A stretch of 56,225 bases of DNA from Rhodococcus tibetensis (lineage in GTDB: Bacteria; Actinomycetota; Actinomycetes; Mycobacteriales; Mycobacteriaceae), in contig NZ_JANFQF010000030.1 of the NCBI RefSeq assembly GCF_024438035.1, positions 1-56,225 on the forward strand. The letters are read 5' to 3'. Positions 31,205 to 40,529 of this stretch are shown here, in pieces. The notes below the pieces were generated by a model that did not search any database, was not told the origin of the DNA, and worked only from the letters and a program-made list of their open reading frames with translations. Every line of letters starts with the position of its first letter. Position 1 is the stretch's first letter. The position numbers were made by a program, and so were the translations under genes.

Positions 31205-32589
31205 CACTGACACCCGCACGTGCGGAGCGCGGCCGCAAGTGCGTCGAGAGCTGGACGACTGACCTCTGGAGGCCTGTCGTTGGACATCAGCGCGAATGTC
31301 AGGACCCGCCCGTTCTGGTCCACGACGTATCCGGCGAGCGCGCTGGCGGTGGACAGCGTGCCGGTTTTCGCGCGCACCCATCCGGCGCCGGTGCGGTTGC
31401 CCGACGCATAACGGTCCGAGAGGCTCCCCGTCGCTCCCGCGACGGGTAAGTAATCGAGCATGGGCCGCAGCGTGGGCGTGCCATCTCCCGCGGCGGCCGT
31501 CAGAACGTGGTCGAGCAGTTGCGGTGCAATGCGGTCGTCGACGGACAACCCGCTGGCGTCGTGCAGGGTGAGGCCCGACATGTCGAACCCCGCCTCGAAC
31601 AGCTTCTGGCCGATTGTGGCGACGGCTCCCGCGAACGAAGCGTCTGCGCCGGCATTCATGGCAACCTCCCGCCCGATCGCTTCGGCAAGCACATTGTCCG
31701 AGTGTTCCATCATCTGCCGCAACCGGTCGCGAAGCGGTGCAGAGTCCACCGAGGCGATGGTGGCCGCACCCGGTGCCGCGACACCGGCCGTGACCGCGGA
31801 CGGGCTCACCCCGAGCGCGCGTGCCAGCGCCCGCCCGGCGTCGAGTGCCGGCGTAATAGTTCGTGACGACTCGTCCACCAGCGGGTCTGCCCGCCCGCCG
31901 TCGATCATGATCGGTTCGGTGGGGGTGATGAAGCCGGCGCCGACATCGGCCGGGAACCAGCCCTGCGCCATGGTGCCGCCCGTGTAGATGCTGGTGTCGA
32001 CCACGATGTCGGTGGCGGCGACACCGGCCCCGCGGATCTGATCCACCAGTTGGGAAAGATGCGCCGCGCCGGGGTAGTAGCCGTTCTCGCCCACCGGTTT
32101 CGCGGTGATCGTGGGGTCACCCCCGGCGACGAGCACGATTTCGCCGGGCTTCGTGCCCTGAACGACCTTGGTGGTCACCCGGTGATCGGACGGCAACGAC
32201 AGCAGCGCCGCCGCCGCCGTCAGCACCTTGGTGGTGGAGGCCGGCGTCATCGGCGTCTGCGGGGTGACGCTCCACAACACCTGACCGGTGACGGCGTCGG
32301 CCACCGAGCCGCTGAACTTACCGAGCGCCGGGTTGGCGGCAGCCGGTGCGACTGCCGCGGCGATACCCTGCGGTGTCGGCAACGGCGCATCGTCCGGAAC
32401 GGGTGTGACCTGCGGCGCCGCGGTGATCGGCGCAGGCTCGGGAGCGATTTCCAGCTCACCACGGCTCGCCGAGGCGTCCCTCGTGCTCACGGCGATCACG
32501 AGTGCCGCGGCCACGGCGAGCACCGCCACGACTACTCCAGCAAGGAGTATCCGCATGTTCCGACGGTGACGTCCCGCCAACGGGCCCAT
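31204..32589 (-). CDS. dacB: D-alanyl-D-alanine carboxypeptidase/endopeptidase (PBP4 type)
   Basis: The 461-residue secreted protein has an N-terminal membrane anchor (residues about 12-32) and a Pro-rich linker. The penicillin-binding motifs follow in order: PASTTKV (SxxK) near 108, [10 protein letters not shown] (SxN) near 285 and VRAKTGTL (KTG) near 410. It trims peptidoglycan stem peptides outside the membrane. The ATG was chosen by comparison with Rv3627c, which also begins MGP; the frame is open farther upstream. Divergent from ppa, about 135 bp away. Confidence 0.93.
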   Translation of the reverse strand: MGPLAGRHRRNMRILLAGVVVAVLAVAAALVIAVSTRDASASRGELEIAPEPAPITAAPQVTPVPDDAPLPTPQGIAAAVAPAAANPALGKFSGSVADAVTGQVLWSVTPQTPMTPASTTKVLTAAAALLSLPSDHRVTTKVVQGTKPGEIVLVAGGDPTITAKPVGENGYYPGAAHLSQLVDQIRGAGVAATDIVVDTSIYTGGTMAQGWFPADVGAGFITPTEPIMIDGGRADPLVDESSRTITPALDAGRALARALGVSPSAVTAGVAAPGAATIASVDSAPLRDRLRQMMEHSDNVLAEAIGREVAMNAGADASFAGAVATIGQKLFEAGFDMSGLTLHDASGLSVDDRIAPQLLDHVLTAAAGDGTPTLRPMLDYLPVAGATGSLSDRYASGNRTGAGWVRAKTGTLSTASALAGYVVDQNGRVLTFALMSNDRPPEVSRPALDALAAALRTCGCQ

Positions 32590-32723
32590 CTTCTTCTTTC
32601 CCTGGCCCGGCAACGCGCCTCCGTGTTCTTCACTTACATCTCGTGGGTGGTCAGCAACCAACCTTATCCTCGACCCGATATCCTTCCCCGGAATCATCAC
32701 CGACACGACAGCGAGGAATCGGC

Positions 32724-33215
32724 GTGGAGTTCGACGTCACCATCGAGATCCCCAAGGGTCAGCGAAACAAGTACGAGGTCGACCACGAGACCGGTCGCGT
32801 GAAGCTGGACCGCTACCTCTACACCGCATTCGGCTACCCGGCCGACTACGGCTTCATCGAGAACACGCTCGGCGAGGACGGCGACCCGCTGGACGCGCTT
32901 GTGCTGCTTCCGGAGTCGGTGTTCCCCGGCGTGATCGTCGAGGCACGCCCGGTTGGCATGTTCAAGATGGTCGACGAAGCCGGCGGCGACGACAAGGTGC
33001 TGTGCGTGCCCGCAGGCGACCCGCGCTGGGATCACATCCAGGACATCGGCGACGTTCCGCAGTTCGAACTGGACGCCATCAAGCACTTCTTCGTCCACTA
33101 CAAGGACCTCGAGCCCGGCAAGCACGTCGAGGCCGCCGACTGGGTCGGGCTGGCCGAGGCGAAGGCTGAGGTCGAGGCGTCGTTCAAGCGCCTGAAGGAC
33201 AACGGCGGACACTGA
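32724..33215 (+). CDS. ppa: Inorganic pyrophosphatase (family I)
   Basis: The 163-residue enzyme starts at GTG with [20 protein letters not shown]. It has the substrate loop [20 protein letters not shown] and the metal-binding Asp cluster [12 protein letters not shown], followed by [11 protein letters not shown]. It drives biosynthetic reactions by removing PPi. Divergence from dacB matches Rv3627c/Rv3628. Confidence 0.97.
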   Translation: MEFDVTIEIPKGQRNKYEVDHETGRVKLDRYLYTAFGYPADYGFIENTLGEDGDPLDALVLLPESVFPGVIVEARPVGMFKMVDEAGGDDKVLCVPAGDPRWDHIQDIGDVPQFELDAIKHFFVHYKDLEPGKHVEAADWVGLAEAKAEVEASFKRLKDNGGH

Positions 33216-33233
33216 CCGGTCCGGCTACTACTG

Positions 33234-33266
33234 CTCGGCGCCCATTCCGAAGGAGTGGGCGCCGAG
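33234..33266. terminator. Hairpin terminator after ppa
   Basis: CTCGGCGCCCATTCC-gaa-GGAGTGGGCGCCGAG folds into a 15-bp stem (one G-U) with a 3-base loop, 18 bp after the ppa stop. It also lies 28 bp beyond the crotonase stop, so it can serve both convergent transcripts. Confidence 0.85.
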
Positions 33267-33294
33267 TTGCGTGTCACTCGTAGGAAGCTTGCCG

Positions 33295-34125
33295 CTACTC
33301 CCCCTTGAACTCGGGCTCCCGCTTCTCGAAGACCGCGGTGATCGCCTCAGTCAGATCCTGCGACGGCAGGAAAGCCGCGTTCCAGGCCGCGACGTAACGC
33401 AGGCTGTCGTTCACCGCGGCCGAACGGGAGTGGTCGAGAACGTCTTTGATCCCGTGAACCACCAACGGGGGGTTGGCCGCGATTTCGGCAGCGGTGGCAT
33501 GCGCCGCGGCCAGCACCGCATCGGCGTCCTCGAACACGTCGTTGACCAGACCGATCTTCTCGGCGCGTGAAGAATCGATGTCCTTGCCGGTAAGCGCGAG
33601 TTCGCGCAGGTGTCCGTCACCGATGATTGCGGGGAGCCTGGCGAAACTACCCATGTCTGCGACGATCGCGACCTTGACCTCGCGGATGCTGAACCGCGCG
33701 TCGGCGCTGGCGTAGCGGATGTCGGCCGCGGAGATCAGATCGACGCCGCCGCCGATGCACCAGCCCTGGACGGCCGCGACCACCGGTTTGCGGCAGTCGG
33801 CCACCGCGTTGATGCCCGACTGCATGCGCTTGATCATGTCGTGGAAGGCGGTCCTCGGGCCGGCTTGGGCCTTGTCCGCCAGGACGGCACCGAAGCTCCC
33901 GCTCATGGCCGGCAGGTCGAGGCCGAAGGAGAAGTGCTTGCCCGAGCCGGCGATGACGACGGCGCGTACCTCCGGGTCGGCGTCGAGCTCACCGAATATT
34001 TCGGGAAGCTCACTCCAGAAATCCGGACCCATCGCGTTGCCCTTACCGGGGCCGATGAGAGTCACCCGCGCAACGCGGTCCTTGCGCTCGACGGTGAACG
34101 CGTTCCAGGTCTTCGATTCGGTCAT
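33295..34125 (-). CDS. Crotonase, delta(3,5)-delta(2,4)-dienoyl-CoA isomerase-like
   Basis: The 276-residue crotonase has AGSGKHFSFGLDLPAM (oxyanion loop) near residue 65. GWCIGGGVDLISAADIRYAS near 125 and EVKVAIVADMGSFARLPAII near 155 resemble mammalian ECH1 more than enoyl-CoA hydratase. The acidic residues of VDL, REV and VAD correspond to the three ECH1 acidic residues as I recall them. Likely role: double-bond migration in beta-oxidation of unsaturated acids. ATG start; divergent from the PhaC-like hydrolase. Confidence 0.85.
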   Translation of the reverse strand: MTESKTWNAFTVERKDRVARVTLIGPGKGNAMGPDFWSELPEIFGELDADPEVRAVVIAGSGKHFSFGLDLPAMSGSFGAVLADKAQAGPRTAFHDMIKRMQSGINAVADCRKPVVAAVQGWCIGGGVDLISAADIRYASADARFSIREVKVAIVADMGSFARLPAIIGDGHLRELALTGKDIDSSRAEKIGLVNDVFEDADAVLAAAHATAAEIAANPPLVVHGIKDVLDHSRSAAVNDSLRYVAAWNAAFLPSQDLTEAITAVFEKREPEFKGE

Positions 34126-34195
34126 TACCCAAGAGTAACGACCGCACTCGAGTGGCGACTGCCAGTGTCGATGACAGGACAAAGTACCTGTATGT

Positions 34196-34233
34196 TGGCG
34201 TTACAGTTACTCGATCTCGGATTTGTAACGCCA
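34196..34233. promoter_or_regulatory. Inverted repeat upstream of the PhaC-like hydrolase
   Basis: TGGCGTTACA (34196-34205) and TGTAACGCCA (34224-34233) are perfect 10-bp inverted arms with an 18-base spacer, ending 13 bp before the GTG start. It could be a dyad operator or, in RNA, a hairpin that hides the ribosome binding site GAGAGG just after it. Confidence 0.55.
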
Positions 34234-34246
34234 TGAGAGGACCGCC

Positions 34247-35326
34247 GTGCTCGACATCGCCTGGACCCCCACCCTCGACACACTCACCCGCAATGCGTGG
34301 CGATTGTCCTTCGGTGGCGGGATCGCGCCGGTGCAGCGGACACCCTCGACGTTGATCTCCGAAGCTCCGCATCGGGACCTCTACCGCTTCGACGGCAACC
34401 CGATCAACGACGATCGCCCCGTCCTTCTCATACCCCCGCTGGCCGCGCCCGCGCACTGCTTCGACCTCCGACCCGGGCAGAGCCTGGCCGCCCATCTCGT
34501 CGACTCCGGCAAGGCGACGTACCTCCTCGACTACGGGTCGATGGGCTACGCCGACCGCGGCCTCGGATTCGAGGACTGGATCGAGGACATCATCCCGACG
34601 GCGCTCGAGCGGGTGTCCGCACTTCACGACGAAGCGCCCGTCGACCTGATCGGATGGAGCCTCGGCGGGACGATGTCGTTACTGACGGCCGCGGGCCGCG
34701 GCGATCTTGCCATCGGTTCGGTCACCGCGATCGGAACGCCGATCGACTACCGCTCGGTCTCGATGATCTCGCCGTTGCGGGCCGTGGGCCGTTTCACGGG
34801 AGACCGCCCGCTCACTACCGTGACGGGGGTGATGGGCGGCCTACCCGCACCCCTCGTCCAGGCGAGTTACCGATTCACCGCACTCCAGCGGGAGCTCACC
34901 AAACCGTGGTTCATCGCGAGGAATCTGCACGACACGGAGACCCTCGCCCGCATGGAGTCCATCGACCGGTTCATGGCAGAAATGCTGGGGTACCCCGCAC
35001 GTTTCTTCCGGCAGGTCTGCACACAACTGATCCTCGGGAACGCGCTCGTCGCCGGAAAGTTCGAGACGCGGAACGGGCCGGTGACTCTCGCCGACATCAC
35101 TGTTCCAGTGCTCGCGATCGGCGGCACCGAGGACGTCATCGCCCCCGTCGCCTCGGTCCGGGCGGCCACCGACGTGCTGACGGGATCTTCGTCGGCGCGG
35201 TACGAGTCAGCTCCCGGCAGTCACCTGGGACTGGTGGCCGGCCCGAAGGCGCGGACGACGACGTGGGCACACATCGACGCGTTCCTCGAAGGCGCCGTCG
35301 CGCGCACCACCTCAGGGGTCAGCTGA
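34247..35326 (+). CDS. PhaC-like alpha/beta hydrolase
   Basis: The 359-residue protein resembles the catalytic half of polyhydroxyalkanoate synthases: RPVLLIPPLAAPAHCFDLRP near residue 60, FEDWIEDIIPTALERV, and the elbow DLIGWSLGGTMSLL near 140. The elbow has Ser rather than the Cys of true PhaC, so it is probably a depolymerase or acyl hydrolase. VPVLAIGGTEDVIAP (Asp) and GSHLGLVAG (His) complete a triad. Monocistronic, with a GTG start; converges with the TetR gene. Confidence 0.82.
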   Translation: MLDIAWTPTLDTLTRNAWRLSFGGGIAPVQRTPSTLISEAPHRDLYRFDGNPINDDRPVLLIPPLAAPAHCFDLRPGQSLAAHLVDSGKATYLLDYGSMGYADRGLGFEDWIEDIIPTALERVSALHDEAPVDLIGWSLGGTMSLLTAAGRGDLAIGSVTAIGTPIDYRSVSMISPLRAVGRFTGDRPLTTVTGVMGGLPAPLVQASYRFTALQRELTKPWFIARNLHDTETLARMESIDRFMAEMLGYPARFFRQVCTQLILGNALVAGKFETRNGPVTLADITVPVLAIGGTEDVIAPVASVRAATDVLTGSSSARYESAPGSHLGLVAGPKARTTTWAHIDAFLEGAVARTTSGVS

Positions 35327-35969
35327 GCCCGGCCTTGGCGACAGCACCCGCGAACAGAGCCGTGACGGCCGCTCCCATCGTCGCCTGATCTACCTCTTCG
35401 GGATCGACCGAGTGCTCGAGTACCAGGCCCGAAATCAATGCCATGAGGGAAATAGCTGTAGTCCGCACGTCGAGGGTGTCGTCCACACCCCACTCCCGGG
35501 CGCGGTCGCCGATCAGCTCGACGAGCCGCGACCGTAGGTGCCGTCGTTCCCGGAGGTACGCCTGCGCGATCTGCGCGTCCCGCGAGGCGAGTACGCCGAA
35601 CTCGAGCACCAGCAATGACCACCCCGGTTCGCGCATCATCCACGAGGCGATCGCCTCACCGCCTCTACCGACGGCGTCCGACGGGTTCATCCCCGCGATT
35701 TCAGCGAGGACGCGGCCCGCAAGTTGGAGTGATCGCTGAGCGAAGAGCTCGGCGAACAGGTCTTGCTTGGACTCGAAGTTCGAGTACACGGCCCCCTTGG
35801 TGAATCCGGCGCGCCGCGCCACCTCGGTGAGACGTGCAGCACTGAAACCCCGTTCCGCGAACTCCTCCGCCGCCGCGTCGAGCAGTCGTCGACGCACTAC
35901 ATCACGCCCGGGACGCGTCGTCGGCGCCCATTCGGTGTGACCACTGCCAGGTTGACGATTTCCAGTCAC
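35319..35969 (-). CDS. TetR-family repressor
   Basis: The 216-residue protein has the TetR HTH (RRRLLDAAAEEFAERGFSAA, then RRAGFTKGAVYSNFESKQDL), residues about 25-70, and a C-terminal TetR_C_6-like ligand domain (ISGLVLEHSVDPEE). It starts at GTG immediately beside two GATACC-type palindromes and is divergent from the membrane protein, so it probably controls that gene and itself. Its 3' end overlaps the end of the hydrolase gene by 8 bp. Confidence 0.92.
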   Translation of the reverse strand: MTGNRQPGSGHTEWAPTTRPGRDVVRRRLLDAAAEEFAERGFSAARLTEVARRAGFTKGAVYSNFESKQDLFAELFAQRSLQLAGRVLAEIAGMNPSDAVGRGGEAIASWMMREPGWSLLVLEFGVLASRDAQIAQAYLRERRHLRSRLVELIGDRAREWGVDDTLDVRTTAISLMALISGLVLEHSVDPEEVDQATMGAAVTALFAGAVAKAGLS

Positions 35970-36000
35970 GATACCTACGGTATTGGATACCCGCGGTATC
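35970..36000. promoter_or_regulatory. Tandem TetR operators GATACCnnnGGTATC
   Basis: Two 15-bp palindromes, GATACC-TAC-GGTATT and GATACC-CGC-GGTATC, lie 16 bp apart centre to centre in the 51 bp between the divergent starts. The exact duplication of both arms is the strongest operator-like signal in this part of the window. Confidence 0.8.
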
Positions 36001-36020
36001 GACAAGGACGAGGACGACTG

Positions 36021-37070
36021 ATGACCACCACCGAACCCGAGCACGCCACCTTCTCGCCCGAGCACCCGGAGAGTCCCGGATCGAGGTACGGCACGCCCAA
36101 GGTCATGGCGGCGCTGGTCCTCGGTGTTCTCGTGCTGCAGCTCGGTTTCATCCTCAGCTATGTAGCCGCATTCCATCAGCCCACTCCCCGCGGCATCGAC
36201 GTGGCCGTCGTGGCCGCTCCGGGACTGCCGGCCGGCATCGACCAGCAGGTCACCGACCGGCTCAATGGGATCGACGGTCACCCGCTCGACGCGCGCATCG
36301 TGTCCGACACGGCCCAGGCGCGGCGTCTCCTGCATGCCCGCGAGATCCAGGGCGCCTTCGTGATCGAGCCGGTCGGTGCTGACACGCTGATCACGGCGAG
36401 CGCGGGTGGAAGTTCCATCTCCTCGGCCCTCGAGTCGGTGTTCACGCAGGTGGAAAACGCGCAGGGACGACAGTTCACAGTTCGTGACGAAATCCCGGTC
36501 GGCGTCCACGACAATCGCGGATTGTCCGGCTTCTACCTCTCGGTTGGCTGGGTGGTCGGCGGCTACCTCCTTGCGGCGGCGATCGGGCTGTTCATCGGCG
36601 CCCCCAGGTCGCTGCGGCAGGCAGCGGCACACGTCGGAGTTCTCTTCGGATACGCAGTGATCTCCGGGGCCCTGGGCGCACTGATCACCACCCACGTGCT
36701 CGGCACGTTCGCCGGACACTGGTTTCCGCTGTGGCTCCTCGGCACCGGGGTCGTCTTCGGTACCGCCGTATTCACGTTGGGACTGCGAGCGGCGATCGGG
36801 GTCCTTGCGGTACCGCTCGCCATCGCCGTGTTCGTGATCCTCGGTAACCCGAGTGCGGGAGGAGCGTTCGGTTCCAACGTCATCCCCACCTTCTACGCGG
36901 CGATCGGACGGTGGATCACCCCGGGCGCCGGAACGGAGGGTGTCCGCAGCATCGTCTACTTCGACGACATCGGCTCGGGACAGCCTGCGCTGGCGCTCTT
37001 GCTCTACGCCTTGCTCGGACTTGCGCTGCTCTTCGGTTTCACCGCCCGCCGCGTTTCCGAATCGGAATAG
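36021..37070 (+). CDS. ABC-2/Pip-like multispan membrane protein
   Basis: The 349-residue protein has one N-terminal membrane helix (about 30-50) and an extracytoplasmic domain of about 120 residues. Five to six C-terminal helices follow (from about 175). This is the layout of YhgE/Pip and ABC-2-type permease proteins: VAVVAAPGLPAGIDQQVTDR, LSGFYLSVGWVVGGYLLAAA, PTFYAAIGRWITPGAGTEGV. No ATPase gene is adjacent. Divergent TetR control suggests export or tolerance of a small hydrophobic compound. Confidence 0.75.
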   Translation: MTTTEPEHATFSPEHPESPGSRYGTPKVMAALVLGVLVLQLGFILSYVAAFHQPTPRGIDVAVVAAPGLPAGIDQQVTDRLNGIDGHPLDARIVSDTAQARRLLHAREIQGAFVIEPVGADTLITASAGGSSISSALESVFTQVENAQGRQFTVRDEIPVGVHDNRGLSGFYLSVGWVVGGYLLAAAIGLFIGAPRSLRQAAAHVGVLFGYAVISGALGALITTHVLGTFAGHWFPLWLLGTGVVFGTAVFTLGLRAAIGVLAVPLAIAVFVILGNPSAGGAFGSNVIPTFYAAIGRWITPGAGTEGVRSIVYFDDIGSGQPALALLLYALLGLALLFGFTARRVSESE

Positions 37071-37146
37071 ACCACGCCCCGTGTCGATCTCGTCTCGGAC
37101 GACGCGTCCTGATGTCGTTCCGCAGTTATGGCCCTACTCTTGGTTC

Positions 37147-37620
37147 ATGCCGACGCCCCTGCACCCCCACGCCGCGCATGTCGCCGAGACTTTGATCGCG
37201 CGAGGACACCACGGGGTCATCGTCACCCAGCCGGAATCCGTCCACACCGCTGACGACGCAGCGAAAGCTCTGGGCGTGGACGTCGGGGCCATCACCAAGT
37301 CGCTGGTGTTCTTGTTGGACGACGATCCGATCCTGTTGCTCGTGTCGGGGGCACACGAGGTCGACCTCGCGAACACCGGCAATCGACTGCAGGGAAACTT
37401 GACGCGGGCACCGCTCGACATGGTGCGGATCGCCACCGGACAACCGATCGGGGGTATCGCCCCGCTCGGGCACCCCACGAACCTGCCGACCTATGTGGAC
37501 AACGCGCTGGCCAAGCATTCGGAGTTGTGGGCTTCCGCCGGACACCCTGACACCGTGTTCCGCACATCGTTCTCCGAGCTGGTGCGCATTACCGCGGGCC
37601 TCGCCATCGACGTCGACTGA
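37147..37620 (+). CDS. YbaK/EbsC-type aminoacyl-tRNA deacylase
   Basis: The 157-residue protein has the editing-domain features: [20 protein letters not shown] with the conserved Lys near residue 58, [14 protein letters not shown], and [20 protein letters not shown]. It removes mischarged amino acids from tRNA in trans. The ATG gives the standard family length. The longer in-frame ORF upstream overlaps the membrane-protein gene and is a shadow. Confidence 0.9.
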   Translation: MPTPLHPHAAHVAETLIARGHHGVIVTQPESVHTADDAAKALGVDVGAITKSLVFLLDDDPILLLVSGAHEVDLANTGNRLQGNLTRAPLDMVRIATGQPIGGIAPLGHPTNLPTYVDNALAKHSELWASAGHPDTVFRTSFSELVRITAGLAIDVD

Positions 37621-37658
37621 TTACCGCGATCAGCCATCTGCCTATAGTTGACGCCATC

Positions 37659-38219
37659 ATGGCGAAGAACACCGATTCCGCCCGCGCCGCGGGCGACGCG
37701 AGCGAGGCCGAACTTGCTACCGGGATCAGCGCCGAGGACTACCGCGCCGCGCTACGGCGCCATCCGGCGGGAGTCACCATCGTGACCCTGGATTCCGATG
37801 GTGGGCCGGTCGGGTTCACTGCCACCTCGTTCGCCTCCGTCTCGCTGAATCCGCCGTTGGTGTCGTTCAACATTGCGCACTCGTCGTCCAGCATCAAGGC
37901 GCTGCATGCTGCCGACTCCTTGGTGATCCACCTGCTCGGTGAACATCAGCAGCATCTGGCTCAGCGATTCGCACGCAGCGCCGATCAGCGGTTTGCGGAC
38001 CGGTCGCTCTGGGCCCGGCTCGACACCGGAGAGCCGGTGCTGCACGGGACCCCCAGCTGGCTCCGCGTCACCGTGGACCAGTTGATTCCGGTCGGTGACC
38101 ACACGCTGGTCATCGGGCTCGTCACCCGGGTCCACGCCGAGGACGACGACGAATCGGCCTCCGCTCCCCTGCTGTATCACGAGGGGCGGTACTACCGGCC
38201 CACCCCGCTCGGCAACTGA
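37659..38219 (+). CDS. Flavin reductase-like FMN-binding protein
   Basis: The 186-residue protein has the split-barrel flavin reductase pattern: [40 protein letters not shown] near residue 55, and [13 protein letters not shown] at the end. Such proteins supply reduced FMN to two-component monooxygenases. A luciferase-like (LLM) remnant lies convergent to it, 36 bp away; a pairing is possible but not shown. Confidence 0.92.
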   Translation: MAKNTDSARAAGDASEAELATGISAEDYRAALRRHPAGVTIVTLDSDGGPVGFTATSFASVSLNPPLVSFNIAHSSSSIKALHAADSLVIHLLGEHQQHLAQRFARSADQRFADRSLWARLDTGEPVLHGTPSWLRVTVDQLIPVGDHTLVIGLVTRVHAEDDDESASAPLLYHEGRYYRPTPLGN

Positions 38220-38255
38220 GACCGCACGGCGCCGTCGTAGTATTTGGGGCGAAGC

Positions 38256-38882
38256 TCAGGACGCCAGTACACGCTGCCGGCGCGGAAGGTCGAACCGCCG
38301 CAGGGCCTCGTCGACATCGTCCGCGGACGTGACGAGCCCACGTTGTTCCAACCAGGGCAATGTGCCGTCGACCAGTTGCTCGAGCACCCTGGGCAGGGTC
38401 AGCGGAAGCAGCGTCACACCGTCGGCCACCCCGGCGGCCTGGATGTCGGCGATCAGCCCGGCGAGCCCTACCGGAGTCCCGACGTACTGCAACGACACCG
38501 GGGTTCGTGGGCTTTCCAGTGCGCTGTCGAGGAGTGCCAGTTCCTTGCGCGCGGTGCGGGCTTCCGCGGCGATGAGCACCTCGAGATCGACCAGCACTGT
38601 GACGCTGTCGGGATCGCGTCCCGCGGCAAGAGTTTCCGTGCGGACTCGGGTGCGCTCCTGTTGCGCTTCCCGCAGATCGGTGGCGCGGATCCGGACGACG
38701 TCGCGCGGAAAGGAAGTCAAGTCGAGCGGGTCCGCCGAAGAGGCGGTGAGCTCCACCCAGTAGTCCGCACCGCTGATCAGCCGCGTGCCTGCGGCCCCGA
38801 CGGCTGCCGGGTGGTGACCCGATCCGGTCAGTTCGACGGCGATGCGGAGGGTACGGGAGGACAAAGCGTTGTCTGAAGACAT
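38256..38882 (-). CDS. Short LLM (luciferase-like)-related protein
   Basis: The 208-residue protein resembles the C-terminal part of luciferase-like flavin monooxygenases: DVVRIRATDLREAQQERTRV, VLVDLEVLIAAEARTARKEL, TPVSLQYVGTPVGLAGLIAD and a terminal helix LTLPRVLEQLVDGTLPWLEQ. It lacks the N-terminal barrel half, so it may be a non-enzymatic relative, a truncated gene, or a distinct short family. It lies downstream of the SAM-IV-controlled cysteine-desulfurase-like gene, separated by 147 bp, on the same strand. Confidence 0.6.
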   Translation of the reverse strand: MSSDNALSSRTLRIAVELTGSGHHPAAVGAAGTRLISGADYWVELTASSADPLDLTSFPRDVVRIRATDLREAQQERTRVRTETLAAGRDPDSVTVLVDLEVLIAAEARTARKELALLDSALESPRTPVSLQYVGTPVGLAGLIADIQAAGVADGVTLLPLTLPRVLEQLVDGTLPWLEQRGLVTSADDVDEALRRFDLPRRQRVLAS

Positions 38883-39029
38883 GTGGGATTCCTCGGAGAA
38901 TGTGTGCCGATGCAGGGAGCCGAAAAGAACGGTCAGCTCGAACACATACCCGAGGCGGTTCGGCACAGATCGACGTGCCGACGGCACCAGTGAGCAATCA
39001 TTGCGCTCCCAGCCTGCGATGCCATGCGC

Positions 39030-40325
39030 TCATAGTAGCGCGTCGGTCGAAAAACGGGTCTCGGGCACCGGATTCCACTGGCCGCCGACCTTGGCATAGC
39101 CCCAGTCGCGCCGGCCGGCCACCAAAGTGCGGACCGCGTCCACCAGCCGATCCACATCGGCGGAGGAACTGCCGAGTCCCACACTGATACGAACTGCGCC
39201 GTCGGGCCGGCCGAGTCTCGTGAGGAGCGGGTGCGCGCAGAACCGGCCGTCGCGCACTCCGATTCCATGCTCGGCAGACAGGTAGGCGGCGATCTCCCCG
39301 GGCTCGAACCCGTCTATCGTGAAGGTCACGATTCCCACGGCGTCCGGCGCGTCCGACCACAGCCGCAGAAACTCCACACCGCCCACGTCGGCGAGCCCCG
39401 AGAGAAGTCGGGAGGTCAACGCCGCTTCGTGCTCGGCCACCCTGCCGAAGTCCAAGTCGGCCAGTGCGTCGCATGCCGCAGCGAGGGCCGCCGCGCCGAG
39501 GACATTGGGAGTTCCCGCCTCGTGCCGGGCCGGAGCCGGTGCCCACTCGGTTGATTCGACGGTCACGTTGCGTACTGCCCCACCACCGGCGAGGTACGGT
39601 TCCGCCGCATCGAGCCAGTCGCGCTTTCCCACCAGCACACCCGACCCGAACGGCGCGTACAGCTTGTGCCCGGAGAACGCCAGGTAGTCGACCCCCCATG
39701 CCTCGAGATCGATACGCCGGTGCGGCGCGAGTTGCGCGCCGTCGACGAGAATCCTTGCACCGCAACGGTGGGCGACGTCCGCGAGTGCGGCGATGGGGAG
39801 CACCTCACCGGTGACGTTGGATGCGCCCGTGACAGCGAGAAGCGCAGTGGGTCTCGAGCACAGTTCCGCTACGAGCAGCCGAACGGTTTCGGCGAGGGTG
39901 TCAGCGGCCCGGACCACTCGGGAATTCTTCCAGGGCAACAGGTTCGCGTGATGTTCGATGTCGAGCACAACCGTACTGCCAGGGACGCACCCAGCCAGCA
40001 GATTGAGCGAGTCTGTTGTGTTCCGGGTAAACACCACCACCTGGTCGTCGCGGGCTCCTACGAACCGTGCAACCGTGTCGCGGGCCTCCTCGTAGCATTC
40101 GGTCGACACCCGGGACGCGTACCCTGCCCCGCGGTGCACGCTCGAATACGTCGGCAGCAGTGCACCGATTCGATCCGTCACCCGCGCCAGCGCAGGTGCG
40201 CTCGCGGCGTAGTCGAAGTTGACGTAGGTGCAGTCACCACCCTGAACCAGCGGAACCCGCAGGTCGGCGCCCGAAACCGGGGCGAGGGGGCCTACGCACA
40301 CGTCAGCGGTCAATACAGCAGTCAT
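39030..40325 (-). CDS. Class V aminotransferase, cysteine desulfurase-like
   Basis: The 431-residue PLP protein has YVNFDYAASAPALARV, TRNTTDSLNLLAGCVPG, VTGASNVTGEVLPI, ILVDGAQLAPHRRIDLEAWG and the Schiff-base Lys in FSGHKLYAPFGSGVLVG near residue 228. It resembles SufS/CsdA-type desulfurases but lacks a clear RxGHHCA active-site loop (it reads VRDGRFCAHPLL, with Cys kept). GTG one codon upstream is also possible. A SAM-IV riboswitch precedes it, so it is tied to methionine/SAM or sulfur status. Confidence 0.85.
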   Translation of the reverse strand: MTAVLTADVCVGPLAPVSGADLRVPLVQGGDCTYVNFDYAASAPALARVTDRIGALLPTYSSVHRGAGYASRVSTECYEEARDTVARFVGARDDQVVVFTRNTTDSLNLLAGCVPGSTVVLDIEHHANLLPWKNSRVVRAADTLAETVRLLVAELCSRPTALLAVTGASNVTGEVLPIAALADVAHRCGARILVDGAQLAPHRRIDLEAWGVDYLAFSGHKLYAPFGSGVLVGKRDWLDAAEPYLAGGGAVRNVTVESTEWAPAPARHEAGTPNVLGAAALAAACDALADLDFGRVAEHEAALTSRLLSGLADVGGVEFLRLWSDAPDAVGIVTFTIDGFEPGEIAAYLSAEHGIGVRDGRFCAHPLLTRLGRPDGAVRISVGLGSSSADVDRLVDAVRTLVAGRRDWGYAKVGGQWNPVPETRFSTDALL

Positions 40326-40374
40326 CACGACATCCCTCGTACTCAGGGACTCGTCACAGGGAAAGCCCCTCGGA

Positions 40375-40490
40375 GTCCGCGCTTGCCGGGTCCGGTATGA
40401 ACCTCAGCCTGGTCGTCACCCGGAGCACCCCACCGCGGTGGAGGGTTGCCGACCAGCAAGCCGGGGCTTGACGCTGGTACTCGTGACCTG
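40375..40490 (-). ncRNA. SAM-IV riboswitch
   Basis: The sense strand reads GGTCACGAGTACCAGCGTCA, then GCCCCGGCTTGCTGGTCGGC, AACCCTCC, ACCGCGGTGGGGTGC and GGGTGACGACCAGG. This is the SAM-IV core found in actinobacteria (SAM-I-like binding site with the downstream pseudoknot region CCGGACCCGGCAAGCGCGGA). It ends about 50 bp before the aminotransferase start. S-adenosylmethionine is expected to switch the gene off. Confidence 0.92.
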
Positions 40491-40529
40491 ATTCGAAGAT
40501 TGCAGGATCGATGCGAACTTGTCAACCCG

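Noticed and set aside
37147..37620. Longer YbaK start at 36853
   Set aside because: The extension is out of frame with, and antisense in character to, the preceding membrane-protein gene; family length fits the ATG at 37147.
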